Below, piece after piece: positions 1-10,586 of a stretch of 64,000 nucleotides of DNA. A model generated the notes under the pieces. The model saw nothing but the letters and a program-made list of their open reading frames with translations. It ran no database searches and had not been told where the DNA came from. Each line of letters starts with the position of its first letter. Within the stretch, counting starts at the first letter, position 1. A program made the position numbers and the translations under genes. This stretch comes from Astragalus membranaceus. Its lineage: Eukaryota; Streptophyta; Magnoliopsida; Fabales; Fabaceae. Location of the stretch: contig CM076848.1 in the NCBI GenBank assembly GCA_039519185.1, positions 186,246,628 through 186,310,627 on the forward strand. The letters run 5' to 3'.

Positions 1-754
1 GCAAGTGTTCCCATGCCCCAACCAATAAGCTTTTGGGATAGGAATTCTCCCTCTTTTGAAAAAATTGAAGCTCATTTTGCGGAGGGCTATTTTCTTCAAT
101 TACCAAGGGTTGAGTCTCAATTGTCACATGACTCTTTTCATACCTCAACCTTGGTTTCTCTTCTTTGTCACTATTTTTTAATTTTTCTTTTTCTACAACT
201 ACACAAAAAATTTGTTTTTCTTCCACAATTTCCACATGACCATATTCAAGCTCGTACTCTACATTCTCTTTTTCTTCCTCTTGCTCAACCAATTCAGTAG
301 ATTCAATGGATTGAGCAAAAATTTCTTTAAAATCAGAGTTGCCCAAATGATAACAATCATCTTCAAACTCTACACTTTTTTCTTTCTTTTGCTCAACCAA
401 CTCTTCAATACAACTCTCTTCTTTTAGATGCTCCATTATTGTCTTAAAGTGAGCATCTATATTCCTACACGAAGCTTCAAAGTTGCCACTATCCACTTTG
501 ATATCTTGAAGGAATTGAGCCAAGTGTTCTTTTAATTCAGAGTTTCCCTCATGTATTCCTTCGGCTTGAGCTTGAGAATATGAATCTTGCTCACACAAAC
601 CATTTTCCATGTCATAATCCAAATTTTGGGATGTCATGGGCATGAAATTTGTCTCATAAAAGCCCATTTCATATTCACTGCCATGGAAATCATAGTTGAC
701 AAATTGTTGTTGAGCATTCCTTGCTTGCATGGAGTAAAAATTCCAATGGTCCAT
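1..754 (-). CDS. Unknown acidic protein of the pol-less LTR element (partial, second unit)
   Basis: This is the same reading frame as 5184-6023, with its ATG at 752-754 on the minus strand, but the C-terminal end lies outside the window. About 251 residues are present. No Gag, protease, RT or integrase motif is visible. The protein is rich in Glu and Lys. It is carried by a tandem duplicate of the element, so it is not an independent gene. Confidence 0.45.
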   Translation of the reverse strand, partial: MDHWNFYSMQARNAQQQFVNYDFHGSEYEMGFYETNFMPMTSQNLDYDMENGLCEQDSYSQAQAEGIHEGNSELKEHLAQFLQDIKVDSGNFEASCRNIDAHFKTIMEHLKEESCIEELVEQKKEKSVEFEDDCYHLGNSDFKEIFAQSIESTELVEQEEEKENVEYELEYGHVEIVEEKQIFCVVVEKEKLKNSDKEEKPRLRYEKSHVTIETQPLVIEENSPPQNELQFFQKRENSYPKSLLVGAWEHL

Positions 755-930
755 GGCATAAAGTGGAATTTTTTTTTTCAACTAAACACAAATAACAACA
801 AAGAGAAACACACTACAAACACAAAACACAATACAAAATAAAAATATTGCTGGAAAAACAGAACACACTAAGGAAAAGAATCTAAACTAACTAAACTTAC
901 TAACTAAACAATAGAAATTAACTTTCACAA

Positions 931-948
931 TCCCCGGCAACGGCGCCA
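931..948 (-). other. Primer binding site, tRNA-Asp type (second unit)
   Basis: On the minus strand this reads TGGCGCCGTTGCCGGGGA, which I recognise as the complement of the 3' end of plant tRNA-Asp(GTC) including CCA. It lies 6 nt from the LTR edge at 955 and fixes the element's orientation as minus. Confidence 0.85.
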
Positions 949-954
949 AAAACT

Positions 955-2452
955 TGTTGTGCGAAAAGTAGATGTGCAAGTATACACAATCGCAACAAGT
1001 AATATAATGATAAGTAAAGATCGTTCCCACGGAGATTGTTGAGTTTACTTCTATATTTAAATTAGTAATTTAGCTAGTGAGCAAAACAAGTAACAAATAC
1101 AAGTTGTCAACAAGTATTGTCATTGTGATTAACATAAATGCAAATGAATAAATAAAGATGTGAAAACAGTAGTGAATTGAAAGTATTTAAGACTGAGTTG
1201 GATAGCTCAGTAGTTATGTAAATTCCCAAGAGTAGTGTTCTATAATATTAGATGCTGTAGCGTTAAGCGCTGTAGCGCTTCAGAATCCGTAGACGCTGTA
1301 GTGCCTTGGTGGCGTGCCTTTCAGTCACTATCGTCAGGGTTATGTTACAAGACTCCTATGTCTAGGCTCTAAATAAGTTTTACCCCTGTATATTAAGCTC
1401 ATACAACATTTGCCTTATGAACTATTACTCCCCTATGTCTAGAGTTAAGTAGTACTTCCTTTAAATGTCTTTAAAGGGTTTTCATTCATATCATCCCTTG
1501 AGTTCTCTTTGTGAACCATGTCTGTACCCACAAAGCCCCATTGTTTTAGTTGGCCATTCCCAAAACAAAGTTGAAAGCATTATGACACAAGGAATAAAAC
1601 ACAAACATCATAATATTACATAAAAGCTACTCAAAGTTCATTACACACTATGAACAATCCAACTACAACATGATTAGCTCATAACAAGTTTCATCAACAT
1701 AATACAAACTAAAAAGCTCATATTACCGTAGGAAGACAAGAGGAGAATGGTTGCAAAAGATACACTCCAATGATCCCAAGTCACATACGAAGGATGAAGC
1801 TATGGCGTGAGCAAACCTTGAATGAAATCTAGAAACTATACTAAAAATAAAAGCTTAAGAGTGGAATAACAATGGAGGAAAGCTACAATGTCAAGATAGT
1901 TCCTCCATGTTAAAACTCTCTCTACGTATGTTACTTCTTATGATACTACCTAAAGAAGCATTCTATTCTAATTTTATCTAACCAAGTCTTAATAAAATAA
2001 TAATAATAATTTATGATCATAAAACTTAGATATTATTCATAAAGCTACTTTACAAAAAGGTGTGATGATTAAAATCACCAACTATCACATGGGACACATG
2101 TAGGAGGCGCCAAGTGTCTTGAAGCATCCACTTGGGTGCTGAAATGTCATGCTAAGGATAAGAGATAAGGATGATGACTCATCATTTCAGCAAGTGGCTT
2201 TATAAATATCCAAATGTCCCACCGTCATATAGGCGCTGTAGCGTCTACCGCTGGCTTACCGCTGCAGCACTCAGGCAAAACATCAATATATTCACAAAGG
2301 CACCAAATGTGCCAAATGATAACAAATAAGCTCCTAACCCTTCTTTCCTCTAAATAACTAATATTTACCTAATATAGCACAAATATTACTTGAGAACTTG
2401 TGTTGATTTAAGTATTAAGAGCACAAATAAGCTATATAAAATAGAGTTATCA
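955..2452 (-). repeat. LTR (3' LTR of unit 1, 5' LTR of unit 2)
   Basis: 1498 bp, beginning TGATAACTC and ending GCACAACA on the minus strand (TG...CA). It equals 6224-7721; the only difference I found is g2431 versus c7700. A TATA-like site lies near 2199-2210 on the minus strand. Just upstream of it (2233-2275) are copies of the CGCTGTAGCG motif; more copies, including AGCGCTGTAGCGCT at 1266-1279, lie at 1253-1305. The LTR is shared by two internal regions. Confidence 0.9.
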
Positions 2453-2465
2453 CACCCCCAAACTT
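2453..2465 (-). other. Polypurine tract
   Basis: On the minus strand AAGTTTGGGGGTG immediately precedes the LTR start TGATAACTC, the position expected for plus-strand priming. Similar tracts recur at about 2663-2675, 3348-3360 and 3660-3672. Confidence 0.75.
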
Positions 2466-2589
2466 AAACCATTGCTTGTCCTCAAGTAATGACGCTTGAC
2501 AAAGAACAAACAACATAACAACAAAGAAACAATTACATAGATTAACTGTACAAACAAGACAACAACAATATCTTTCTAAAAAATAAAAA

Positions 2590-2703
2590 AATTTATTACT
2601 TCAGAACTCGCATTTATTTAAGTCTAAAAAGCATAAATAACTCTTGTAGATAAGAGTTATCACACCCCCAAACTTAAACCATTGCTTGTCCTCAAGTAAT
2701 GAC
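2590..2703 (-). repeat. Duplicated LTR-edge plus polypurine-tract fragment
   Basis: Bases 2653-2703 repeat 2443-2493 without mismatch (51 bp spanning LTR edge, polypurine tract and subterminal sequence). The flank 2590-2652 resembles the LTR terminus at 2385-2442 with divergence. This is a second, inner LTR/polypurine junction about 210 bp inside the real one. Confidence 0.8.
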
Positions 2704-5183
2704 ACTTTATAAGGACAAACAAACTAACTTAAAATAAAATAACAACATAGAAAGACAAGGTCAGTTGCATCCCTCAATCAAACAATTTTTCAAAAATGTT
2801 CTTAGTGGGCTAAAATTTTCAGATTCACACATACACACACACAACATCATTGTTTTTCATAACATCTAGAATTATTACTGCTCAATTGTGAGTGTGTGAC
2901 TACTAGGCTTAGTTTAGTTCCTAGCTAGTTTCAACATTTCTCCTAGCCTTGGAAAGAGTGGCATTCTTTTGGTTTAGCCAAAGAATTTTTCAAAAAGGAG
3001 AGTAGACTAACAACTTCACAAAAGACTTGAGGGGCTTCAAAGCACAGCAAAGGGCTTTGATTAGGCAATTTAGATCATTGGTCAGTGCAAAAGATTTTGA
3101 TTTTGTGATTTCTCAGACGCTGTAGCGTTTAGACGCTGCAGCGCTGGCAATTTGATGAACAAAACTAGTTGCTGCCTTTACTACTGAGCTCCTTATTTGC
3201 ATTTTTTTTTTCATGCATTCTTGGAACAGCACAGCAAAAATTTTTTTTAGACATTTTGCAACTTTTTTCAAGACCACTTGCACACTTTTGTTTCATTTTG
3301 CAGTGACCAAACTATCATATTTGTTCCTAGCCTTAACATAACCGATGCACCCCCAAACTTAGCTTCAAATGCTACTCTCAATTTTTCGTAAAAACTTGAC
3401 TAAACCTTATCATTCGGAGCTAACTAGGTTCCTTGCTAAGCCTAGAGTTTTGTGTAGAAGCAGTAATAAGACTAGTCATTGTTCAAACAAGGCTACTCTA
3501 CTCAAAACACATAATCATCATTAAATTTAGCCCAAGAAGAAACATATTCTATTATTGAAAAACTAGGAATTGCAACTGATCATGCTTTTTATTCAACAAA
3601 CATAACATTAAACACATAACATTAACATTTCACATATAACATTAAACACATTTAAGGTCCTCCCCCCAACTTAAGACCTAACAGTGTTTCCACTACTCAT
3701 GCAATTCTAATGGGAGAGGCCTATGACTAAAACTCAACAGAATTAAAAACAACAACAATAAAACTCTAAACATACTGTTAGATGCCAGAACAGACGCTAT
3801 AACGCCTAACAGGTTTATTGAAAATAGACAAACAACATTTTTTTTTTTAAAAGAAGGGTTAGAGTACTGTTTGCTAACCCAGATTTGAGCCTATTGCTTG
3901 CTCTGGTGGGCACTGTGGTGGCTCTGCTACTGGACTTTTCTTTCCTGCCGCTACAGCGCTAGCTGTAGCATCAACCGCTATAGCGCTAACTCATTTTGGG
4001 GATCCTCTACTTCCTTGTAAGCTTTCATCTCAGCCAGCTTTTCTGCTACTTCCCTCTCTGCAGAAAGATCAGGAGTATTCACCTCAGATGCAGCTTTTTG
4101 TGTGGACTTGGCTTTAGCCGCTGTAGCATCAGCCGCTACAGCGCTAACTGGCACTTCTTCTAGTGGATGGTCATCTGCCAATTTGGTCCCATGGTTTTTC
4201 CTTTGGTGGCTTCTTTTCTCACTTCATAAAATTCACACCTGCACAAAAGAAAAATTAAAAACACAAAATTAATAGTTTAAGAACCTTGGGTTGCCTCCCA
4301 GGAGCGCTTTGTTTAAGAGTCCTCAGCCAGACTAAGTCTTGTGGTAGGTATCTTTGGCTAATGGCGGCTCTCGTGTAGGAGAGGGGGACCCAATCATTTG
4401 TTACAACAGAATTAGGTTCCTCCACAACAGATTTAGGCACCCTTGGCCTCTTTTTGGCCACCATTTTTGTTCTTACAACTTTCTTTGGTGCTACAGCAGA
4501 TGCTGCAGCACTGCCTTCTGATACTGATGCTGTAGCGCCACTTCTGACAGCATTCATTCTCTGCACTTTAGTTTCCAATACCATTGGTGGTTGCTTTGTG
4601 GCAGACTGAGTTTTTGGTGGATTTTGTTCTTTTGTGTGGTTGAGATGATTTTTGTTTTGGTGATGGATGTTTCTTAGGAGATGGGGACTTGTGTGGAGTG
4701 GGTTGTTTTGGAAAGGAAGAAGGTATTTGAATAAGGGTTGATGGTTTGGCTTGAGGTAAGGATGGGTTAATGGCTGGAACTGTGAGAATTTGGAGGTGTT
4801 ATAGATGGAGGGGATGGTTCTTTGGTTGGTGATGGTTTAGGTGAAGGTGTGGTGGAAAGGTTTTGGGTGGGTGGTGAGGGATACTTCCTTACTTCCCTCT
4901 TCTTTCTTATTATGCTCTCCTTTATCTTTCTCATCATCTTTTTTTTTAACTATTTTAACCACATTCTCAACACCTCAGCTGCAAGTGCTGCAGCGCATGG
5001 TGCTACAACATCAAAATTCCGCATACTTGACAACACATACATACCACAAGTCTTCTTATTCATACCTGCAATAGTAAAAACAAAAACACATAGAAAACAT
5101 AATTAGTCCTAAAATTCTGGGTTGCCTCCCAGTAGCGCTTTGTTTAAGAGTCCTTAGCTAGACTTTGAAATTCAAAACCCTTG
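2704..5183 (-). other. Pol-less internal region of the LTR element
   Basis: No retroelement enzyme domain is visible in any frame. It holds short Ala- and Lys-rich open stretches (for example 3978-4181, which has no ATG of its own), many CGCTGTAGCG-like motifs (about 3120, 3950, 4120, 4500, 4985), and a duplicated block GGGTTGCCTCCCAG...AGCGCTTTGTTTAAGAG at 4288-4325 and 5119-5153. Additional polypurine-like tracts occur at 3348 and 3660. Confidence 0.6.
4255..4584 (-). CDS. Short basic ORF in the pol-less element
   Basis: 109 codons from a true ATG at 4582-4584. It is rich in Ala, Lys, Arg and Val in its first half. The 3' half runs through the GGGTTGCCTCCCAG repeat, which codes part of its C terminus by accident. 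It resembles no family I know and may be a remnant of a longer gag-region reading frame. Confidence that it is expressed is low. Confidence 0.2.
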   Translation of the reverse strand: MVLETKVQRMNAVRSGATASVSEGSAAASAVAPKKVVRTKMVAKKRPRVPKSVVEEPNSVVTNDWVPLSYTRAAISQRYLPQDLVWLRTLKQSAPGRQPKVLKLLILCF

Positions 5184-6023
5184 TTAGGGTGGAAAATAGG
5201 ACAAGAAGAAAATATCATCCTTCCGCTTTCTCTTTTTGGTCAGAAATCCCATGTATTTGGCATATGGAAGCAAGTGTTCCCATGCCCCAACCAATAAGCT
5301 TTTGGGATAGGAATTCTCCCTCTTTTGAAAAAATTGAAGCTCATTTTGCGGAGGGCTATTTTCTTCAATTACCAAGGGTTGAGTCTCAATTGTCACATGA
5401 CTCTTTTCATACCTCAACCTTGGTTTCTCTTCTTTGTCACTATTTTTTAATTTTTCTTTTTCTACAACTACACAAAAAATTTGTTTTTCTTCCACAATTT
5501 CCACATGACCATATTCAAGCTCGTACTCTACATTCTCTTTTTCTTCCTCTTGCTCAACCAATTCAGTAGATTCAATGGATTGAGCAAAAATTTCTTTAAA
5601 ATCAGAGTTGCCCAAATGATAACAATCATCTTCAAACTCTACACTTTTTTCTTTCTTTTGCTCAACCAACTCTTCAATACAACTCTCTTCTTTTAGATGC
5701 TCCATTATTGTCTTAAAGTGAGCATCTATATTCCTACACGAAGCTTCAAAGTTGCCACTATCCACTTTGATATCTTGAAGGAATTGAGCCAAGTGTTCTT
5801 TTAATTCAGAGTTTCCCTCATGTATTCCTTCGGCTTGAGCTTGAGAATATGAATCTTGCTCACACAAACCATTTTCCATGTCATAATCCAAATTTTGGGA
5901 TGTCATGGGCATGAAATTTGTCTCATAAAAGCCCATTTCATATTCACTGCCATGGAAATCATAGTTGACAAATTGTTGTTGAGCATTCCTTGCTTGCATG
6001 GAGTAAAAATTCCAATGGTCCAT
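5184..6023 (-). CDS. Unknown acidic protein in gag position of the pol-less LTR element
   Basis: 279 residues from the first ATG at 6021-6023; nine further in-frame residues upstream lack an ATG. It is the first ORF after the primer site, where gag would be. The middle is highly charged, with runs of Glu and Lys and a VEQ-E-EKE pattern suggesting helical or coiled structure. The C terminus is basic. There is no zinc knuckle, major homology region or protease motif. An identical frame is in the tandem copy (1-754). Function unknown; it could be a degenerate Gag or a structural protein specific to this family. Confidence 0.5.
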   Translation of the reverse strand: MDHWNFYSMQARNAQQQFVNYDFHGSEYEMGFYETNFMPMTSQNLDYDMENGLCEQDSYSQAQAEGIHEGNSELKEHLAQFLQDIKVDSGNFEASCRNIDAHFKTIMEHLKEESCIEELVEQKKEKSVEFEDDCYHLGNSDFKEIFAQSIESTELVEQEEEKENVEYELEYGHVEIVEEKQIFCVVVEKEKLKNSDKEEKPRLRYEKSHVTIETQPLVIEENSPPQNELQFFQKRENSYPKSLLVGAWEHLLPYAKYMGFLTKKRKRKDDIFFLSYFPP

Positions 6024-6199
6024 GGCATAAAGTGGAATTTTTTTTTTCAACTAAACACAAATAACAACAAAGAGAAACACACTACAAACACAAAACACAA
6101 TACAAAATAAAAATATTGCTGGAAAAACAGAACACACTAAGGAAAAGAATCTAAACTAACTAAACTTACTAACTAAACAATAGAAATTAACTTTCACAA

Positions 6200-6217
6200 T
6201 CCCCGGCAACGGCGCCA
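6200..6217 (-). other. Primer binding site, tRNA-Asp type (first unit)
   Basis: Minus-strand TGGCGCCGTTGCCGGGGA, complement of the plant tRNA-Asp 3' end. It is separated from the LTR at 6224 by 6 nt. It matches 931-948 in the neighbouring unit. Confidence 0.9.
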
Positions 6218-6223
6218 AAAACT

Positions 6224-7721
6224 TGTTGTGCGAAAAGTAGATGTGCAAGTATACACAATCGCAACAAGTAATATAATGATAAGTAAAGATCGTTCCCACG
6301 GAGATTGTTGAGTTTACTTCTATATTTAAATTAGTAATTTAGCTAGTGAGCAAAACAAGTAACAAATACAAGTTGTCAACAAGTATTGTCATTGTGATTA
6401 ACATAAATGCAAATGAATAAATAAAGATGTGAAAACAGTAGTGAATTGAAAGTATTTAAGACTGAGTTGGATAGCTCAGTAGTTATGTAAATTCCCAAGA
6501 GTAGTGTTCTATAATATTAGATGCTGTAGCGTTAAGCGCTGTAGCGCTTCAGAATCCGTAGACGCTGTAGTGCCTTGGTGGCGTGCCTTTCAGTCACTAT
6601 CGTCAGGGTTATGTTACAAGACTCCTATGTCTAGGCTCTAAATAAGTTTTACCCCTGTATATTAAGCTCATACAACATTTGCCTTATGAACTATTACTCC
6701 CCTATGTCTAGAGTTAAGTAGTACTTCCTTTAAATGTCTTTAAAGGGTTTTCATTCATATCATCCCTTGAGTTCTCTTTGTGAACCATGTCTGTACCCAC
6801 AAAGCCCCATTGTTTTAGTTGGCCATTCCCAAAACAAAGTTGAAAGCATTATGACACAAGGAATAAAACACAAACATCATAATATTACATAAAAGCTACT
6901 CAAAGTTCATTACACACTATGAACAATCCAACTACAACATGATTAGCTCATAACAAGTTTCATCAACATAATACAAACTAAAAAGCTCATATTACCGTAG
7001 GAAGACAAGAGGAGAATGGTTGCAAAAGATACACTCCAATGATCCCAAGTCACATACGAAGGATGAAGCTATGGCGTGAGCAAACCTTGAATGAAATCTA
7101 GAAACTATACTAAAAATAAAAGCTTAAGAGTGGAATAACAATGGAGGAAAGCTACAATGTCAAGATAGTTCCTCCATGTTAAAACTCTCTCTACGTATGT
7201 TACTTCTTATGATACTACCTAAAGAAGCATTCTATTCTAATTTTATCTAACCAAGTCTTAATAAAATAATAATAATAATTTATGATCATAAAACTTAGAT
7301 ATTATTCATAAAGCTACTTTACAAAAAGGTGTGATGATTAAAATCACCAACTATCACATGGGACACATGTAGGAGGCGCCAAGTGTCTTGAAGCATCCAC
7401 TTGGGTGCTGAAATGTCATGCTAAGGATAAGAGATAAGGATGATGACTCATCATTTCAGCAAGTGGCTTTATAAATATCCAAATGTCCCACCGTCATATA
7501 GGCGCTGTAGCGTCTACCGCTGGCTTACCGCTGCAGCACTCAGGCAAAACATCAATATATTCACAAAGGCACCAAATGTGCCAAATGATAACAAATAAGC
7601 TCCTAACCCTTCTTTCCTCTAAATAACTAATATTTACCTAATATAGCACAAATATTACTTGAGAACTTGTGTTGATTTAAGTATTAAGAGCACAAATAAC
7701 CTATATAAAATAGAGTTATCA
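6224..7721 (-). repeat. 5' LTR of the pol-less element
   Basis: 1498 bp, TG...CA on the minus strand, matching 955-2452 with one difference noticed (c7700). Such identity between LTRs implies a very young insertion or very recent tandem formation. The base after it (7722) belongs to the Tat antisense ORF, so this LTR marks the right insertion boundary. Confidence 0.92.
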
Positions 7722-9066
7722 GTATGCGGATTCTCAGAAGAAGTGGAGGCACAAGTATTTCTGGGTCGTGCCTAGTGACAATAATGCGGCGAGGGCTGTG
7801 GGTACCTTAGATGAAAATGATGAGTTTGACGAGAGGAACTTCCCCTTGTCTTGGAGTGAGAAGTGTGTCACGTATTCCAGGGGAGACTATTTTGTTGATC
7901 CGAAAGAAATGGACTCGGAGGGCCGGCGAACTTGGGCCATGCTTCGAGCTGTGGTTAAAAAGTTGAAGGGTCGCACCATCAAAGTTCGGGATATAGTGAA
8001 ATGTGAGAGCGTGGGGGATGCTATCACAGCCTTGGGTAGTTTATCTTGTTGGATCTACTTTTATACGTAGTTTGTTTGAATATTTGTTTCTCATAATCTC
8101 TGTTTCTTTTTCAGATAAAATGAGCACGGAGGGGTCTTTTGAAGACATTCTTTCTTGGGCTGGTGATGATGATGCTCAAGCCGCAGAGTCAGCCCGTCTC
8201 ACTCCTTCGCCTCCTGCTTCTAAGACCATTCGTAAGGTATCTGGATCGAAGTCTAAGGCAGGGACGTCCTTAGGAGGGAGTTCTCATGGGAAAGGCAAGT
8301 CTCAAGCCCAGTTACTATCTGATTGAAAGTGCAAGAATCTGCAGGTGTCGCCCAAAGTTGCCCAGATTAGGAACCCCAAACGTCATAAAGATAGGAGGAA
8401 CCATCCTTCCCCTAGGGTGCTTTTTGATGGCTTCGACCGAGCTGGGTATGAGGCTTACCAGAGTGATACCTTTGCTTTATGCTCTTAAGTGACCGACTAT
8501 GGTTCTATCCTGCTCAAGAAATGTGAGGCTAAAATTGCGGACCTTGAGTCAGATAATCTTTAATGCTCCTACTCCTGTGGTTTTCGTAAATTTAGTTTAT
8601 ATGCCTTTGATTCCGATTTATGTTGCAATCTATTTTTGTAGGGATTAGTGAGGAGCGAGAGTGCTTCAAGTTGGAGAAGGAAAAGCTCCAGATGGAACTT
8701 GCTGATGCCGGAAGTGCCGTGCAGGAATTAAAGAAGTCTCAGTCTGTGTCAGATGAGAAGATGAAAGGGCTCGAAGCTGCAAATAGAGACCTTCATGGCC
8801 AACTTGCAGGCTCTTAGAAGGAGTTAAGTCAGGTGAAGCAGGAATCCAAAGAAAATTTGCAAACAGTGGCGCGTAAGGCCAAGGATTTTGCCAAGGCCTC
8901 TTTCAAGAAGTGCTTGGCCCAGGTTCGCTGTTTGTATCTAGAAGCAGAGTTCGATCCTTCAATCATCCATTTCGATCATTAGGTTCGGCATGGGAAGATT
9001 GTGAAGGCTCGTGCCGATAAGTCTGGTTATGACATCATTGCCCCAGCCCCTCCTAATTCTCCATGA
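7722..9066 (+). pseudogene. Antisense accessory ORF of the Tat-lineage element (broken)
   Basis: This ORF runs opposite to the Tat gag-pol, as in Grande-type Tat elements. The first part (7722-8035) looks like the plant 'putative gypsy type transposon' domain, beginning near WFWVV-like sequence and containing an Arg/Lys-rich segment. An intron fits at 8036-8114 (GTAGTT...TTTTTCAG) and joins the frames in phase. The second part has a Ser/Lys-rich linker and then a coiled coil encoded at about 8637-8900. In-frame stops at about 8324, 8488 and 8815 show decay. The 5' end is cut off by the LTR element at 7721. Confidence 0.65.
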
Positions 9067-9657
9067 TCATGTATTTGTTTGAATTTCCTTTAGTTATGTA
9101 CTTCTTGTTGGAACTTTTGAGTTGTGATGGGGGCCTCATCGTTGTTTCGAGGTCGCCTTAATCTATGTTTATGTAATTTTGAGACGATGAACCGTTCATG
9201 TTTGCTTTAACGCTGGTTTTTGTTTTACCATGCGCGAATTTACTTCATGAATCATCAACGTTGCTTTTATCGATCTTTCGTTCTAGGCCAGCGCCATCTC
9301 TTTGTCAAGTATGCTCTGGGGACAGTTTATCAAAACCCGGTCTGATTCTAACTCGCCCTTCAAAGGTTGCAACACATTTTAACTTGCTTCGCGAAGCGAG
9401 TGGGTCGACTCGCGCCTTGGTTTATAGGAAAGCGCAAACGATCGCAACGTCGATCTCAAGCCGCCCCTTTCTACCGCCAGGCTTTCGTGTTAGCTACCTA
9501 GTCCCCCGCAGTTTGTTTCGGGACTTGGCTTTCTGACCTGCAAGTTATTGTAAATATTTGCAAAATAATATGATAATAACGTTTCATTCATTCATTCATG
9601 CATATTGATGGTTCATGTTGTTACATTGGTTTTTCATTTTTAACAGTTATGTTCTGT
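9067..9657. other. Tat spacer between antisense ORF and integrase
   Basis: Non-coding spacer where the two convergent Tat reading frames end. A 112-codon plus-strand frame at 9198-9536 exists but looks like chance: no domain and no repeats. Nothing else was recognised. Confidence 0.5.
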
Positions 9658-10586
9658 TTATACAACAAATTTTCTTAACTTGTCGGCATTCCAAGTTCTA
9701 GGTATTGGTTTCTTGCTCAAAGTCTCTAATTGGAAAGCGCCATTCCCTGTTTTTGTGATTATTCTGTATGGACCTTCCCAGTTAGGGGATAGATTTCGTT
9801 GGGATGCATTCTTCGAACCCACGTCTGCCCTTCGCAGGACTAGGTCACCCACCTCGAAGGTTCGGAGGACCACTTTGGCATTGAACGTCGTTGCCATCTT
9901 TTGTTTGATTACCATGTCCTTGAGGGCTGCTTGGTTTCTGAATTCTTCTACGAGGTCCAACTCCTCTCGGAGCCTTTGCTCATTGGTTTCCGGAGGGTTT
10001 GGGTGTTTGGTCCTCCAGCTCAATTCTCCAATCTCCACGGGTATGACTGCTTCTGTTCCGTATGCCAAACGGAAAGGTGATTCCCCAGTTGATGAGTGTG
10101 GGGTGGTTCTGTATGCTCACAGGACCTAAGGTAGCTCCTCTGGCCAGCTGCCTTTTGCCTCAACGAGCCTCCTTCGTAATACTCTCAAGATTAATCTGTT
10201 GGCTGCCTCTGCCTGACCTTTGGTCTGTGGATGCTCCACGGAGGTAAAGCGCTGTTTGATGCCTAGGTCGATCATCAGTTGTCTAAATCCTTTGTCTGCA
10301 AACTGTGCCTCATTGTCAGTGATGACTACCTCCGGTATGCCGAATCTGGTCATGATGTTCTTCTTAAAAAACTTTATACAGTTTCTTGCCGTGTGGTGGC
10401 CAGGGGCTCAGCTTCAATCCACTTGGTGAAATAGTCAACTGCCACGATCAGATACTTTACCTGCCCCGAGCCCGGGGGGAAGGGACCTAAGAGGTCAATC
10501 CCCCACCAGGCGAAAGGCCAGGGGGAGGTCAAGGATGTCATCTCTGATGAAGGAGCGATGTGCACGTCGGCGTGCTTTTGGCACTT
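9658..10586 (-). pseudogene. Tat-lineage Ty3/gypsy integrase (broken)
   Basis: Read on the minus strand this starts at the C-QKHADVHIAP segment (the end of the zinc-binding domain), then the catalytic core with WGIDLLGPFPPG (first Asp), VITDNEAQF (second Asp) and HPQTKGQAEAANR (Glu), then the C-terminal domain ending near 9658. Breaks: a one-base frameshift near 10365-10375, and two in-frame stops near 10120-10130 where a Trp and a Gln/His would be expected. The N-terminal zinc-binding part and the end of RNase H are missing at the CACTA insertion. Closest type by eye: Retand/Tat. Confidence 0.88.

Larger units (their letters stand above)
1..954 (-). mobile_element. Internal region of second tandem unit of the pol-less LTR element
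   Basis: This stretch is essentially identical to 5270-6223, at a constant offset of 5269. Read on the minus strand it follows the LTR at 955-2452: primer site at 931-948, then the leader, then the gag-position ORF. It is therefore the 5' internal part of another copy sharing that LTR, and it continues left of the window. Position 1 is a window cut, not a biological boundary. Confidence 0.85.
955..7721 (-). mobile_element. Pol-less (LARD-like) LTR retrotransposon, complete unit with a tandem partner
   Basis: In minus-strand order: LTR 7721-6224, tRNA-Asp primer site, unknown ORF 6023-5184, a roughly 2.7-kb region with no pol, a polypurine tract, LTR 2452-955. The 3.77-kb internal part lacks RT, integrase and protease motifs, so the element must be moved in trans if it moves at all. 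Ty3/gypsy origin (Athila or Tat relatives) is inferred from the tRNA-Asp primer site and a GGGTTGCCTCCCAG motif common in those groups. The right edge abuts the Tat antisense ORF. The left flank and target duplication are outside the window. Confidence 0.8.

Noticed and set aside
5165..5569. 134-codon plus-strand frame
   Set aside because: Opposite to the conserved minus-strand gag-position frame; T/C-rich shadow.
9198..9536. 112-codon plus-strand frame in the Tat spacer
   Set aside because: No motif, no composition typical of the element's proteins.
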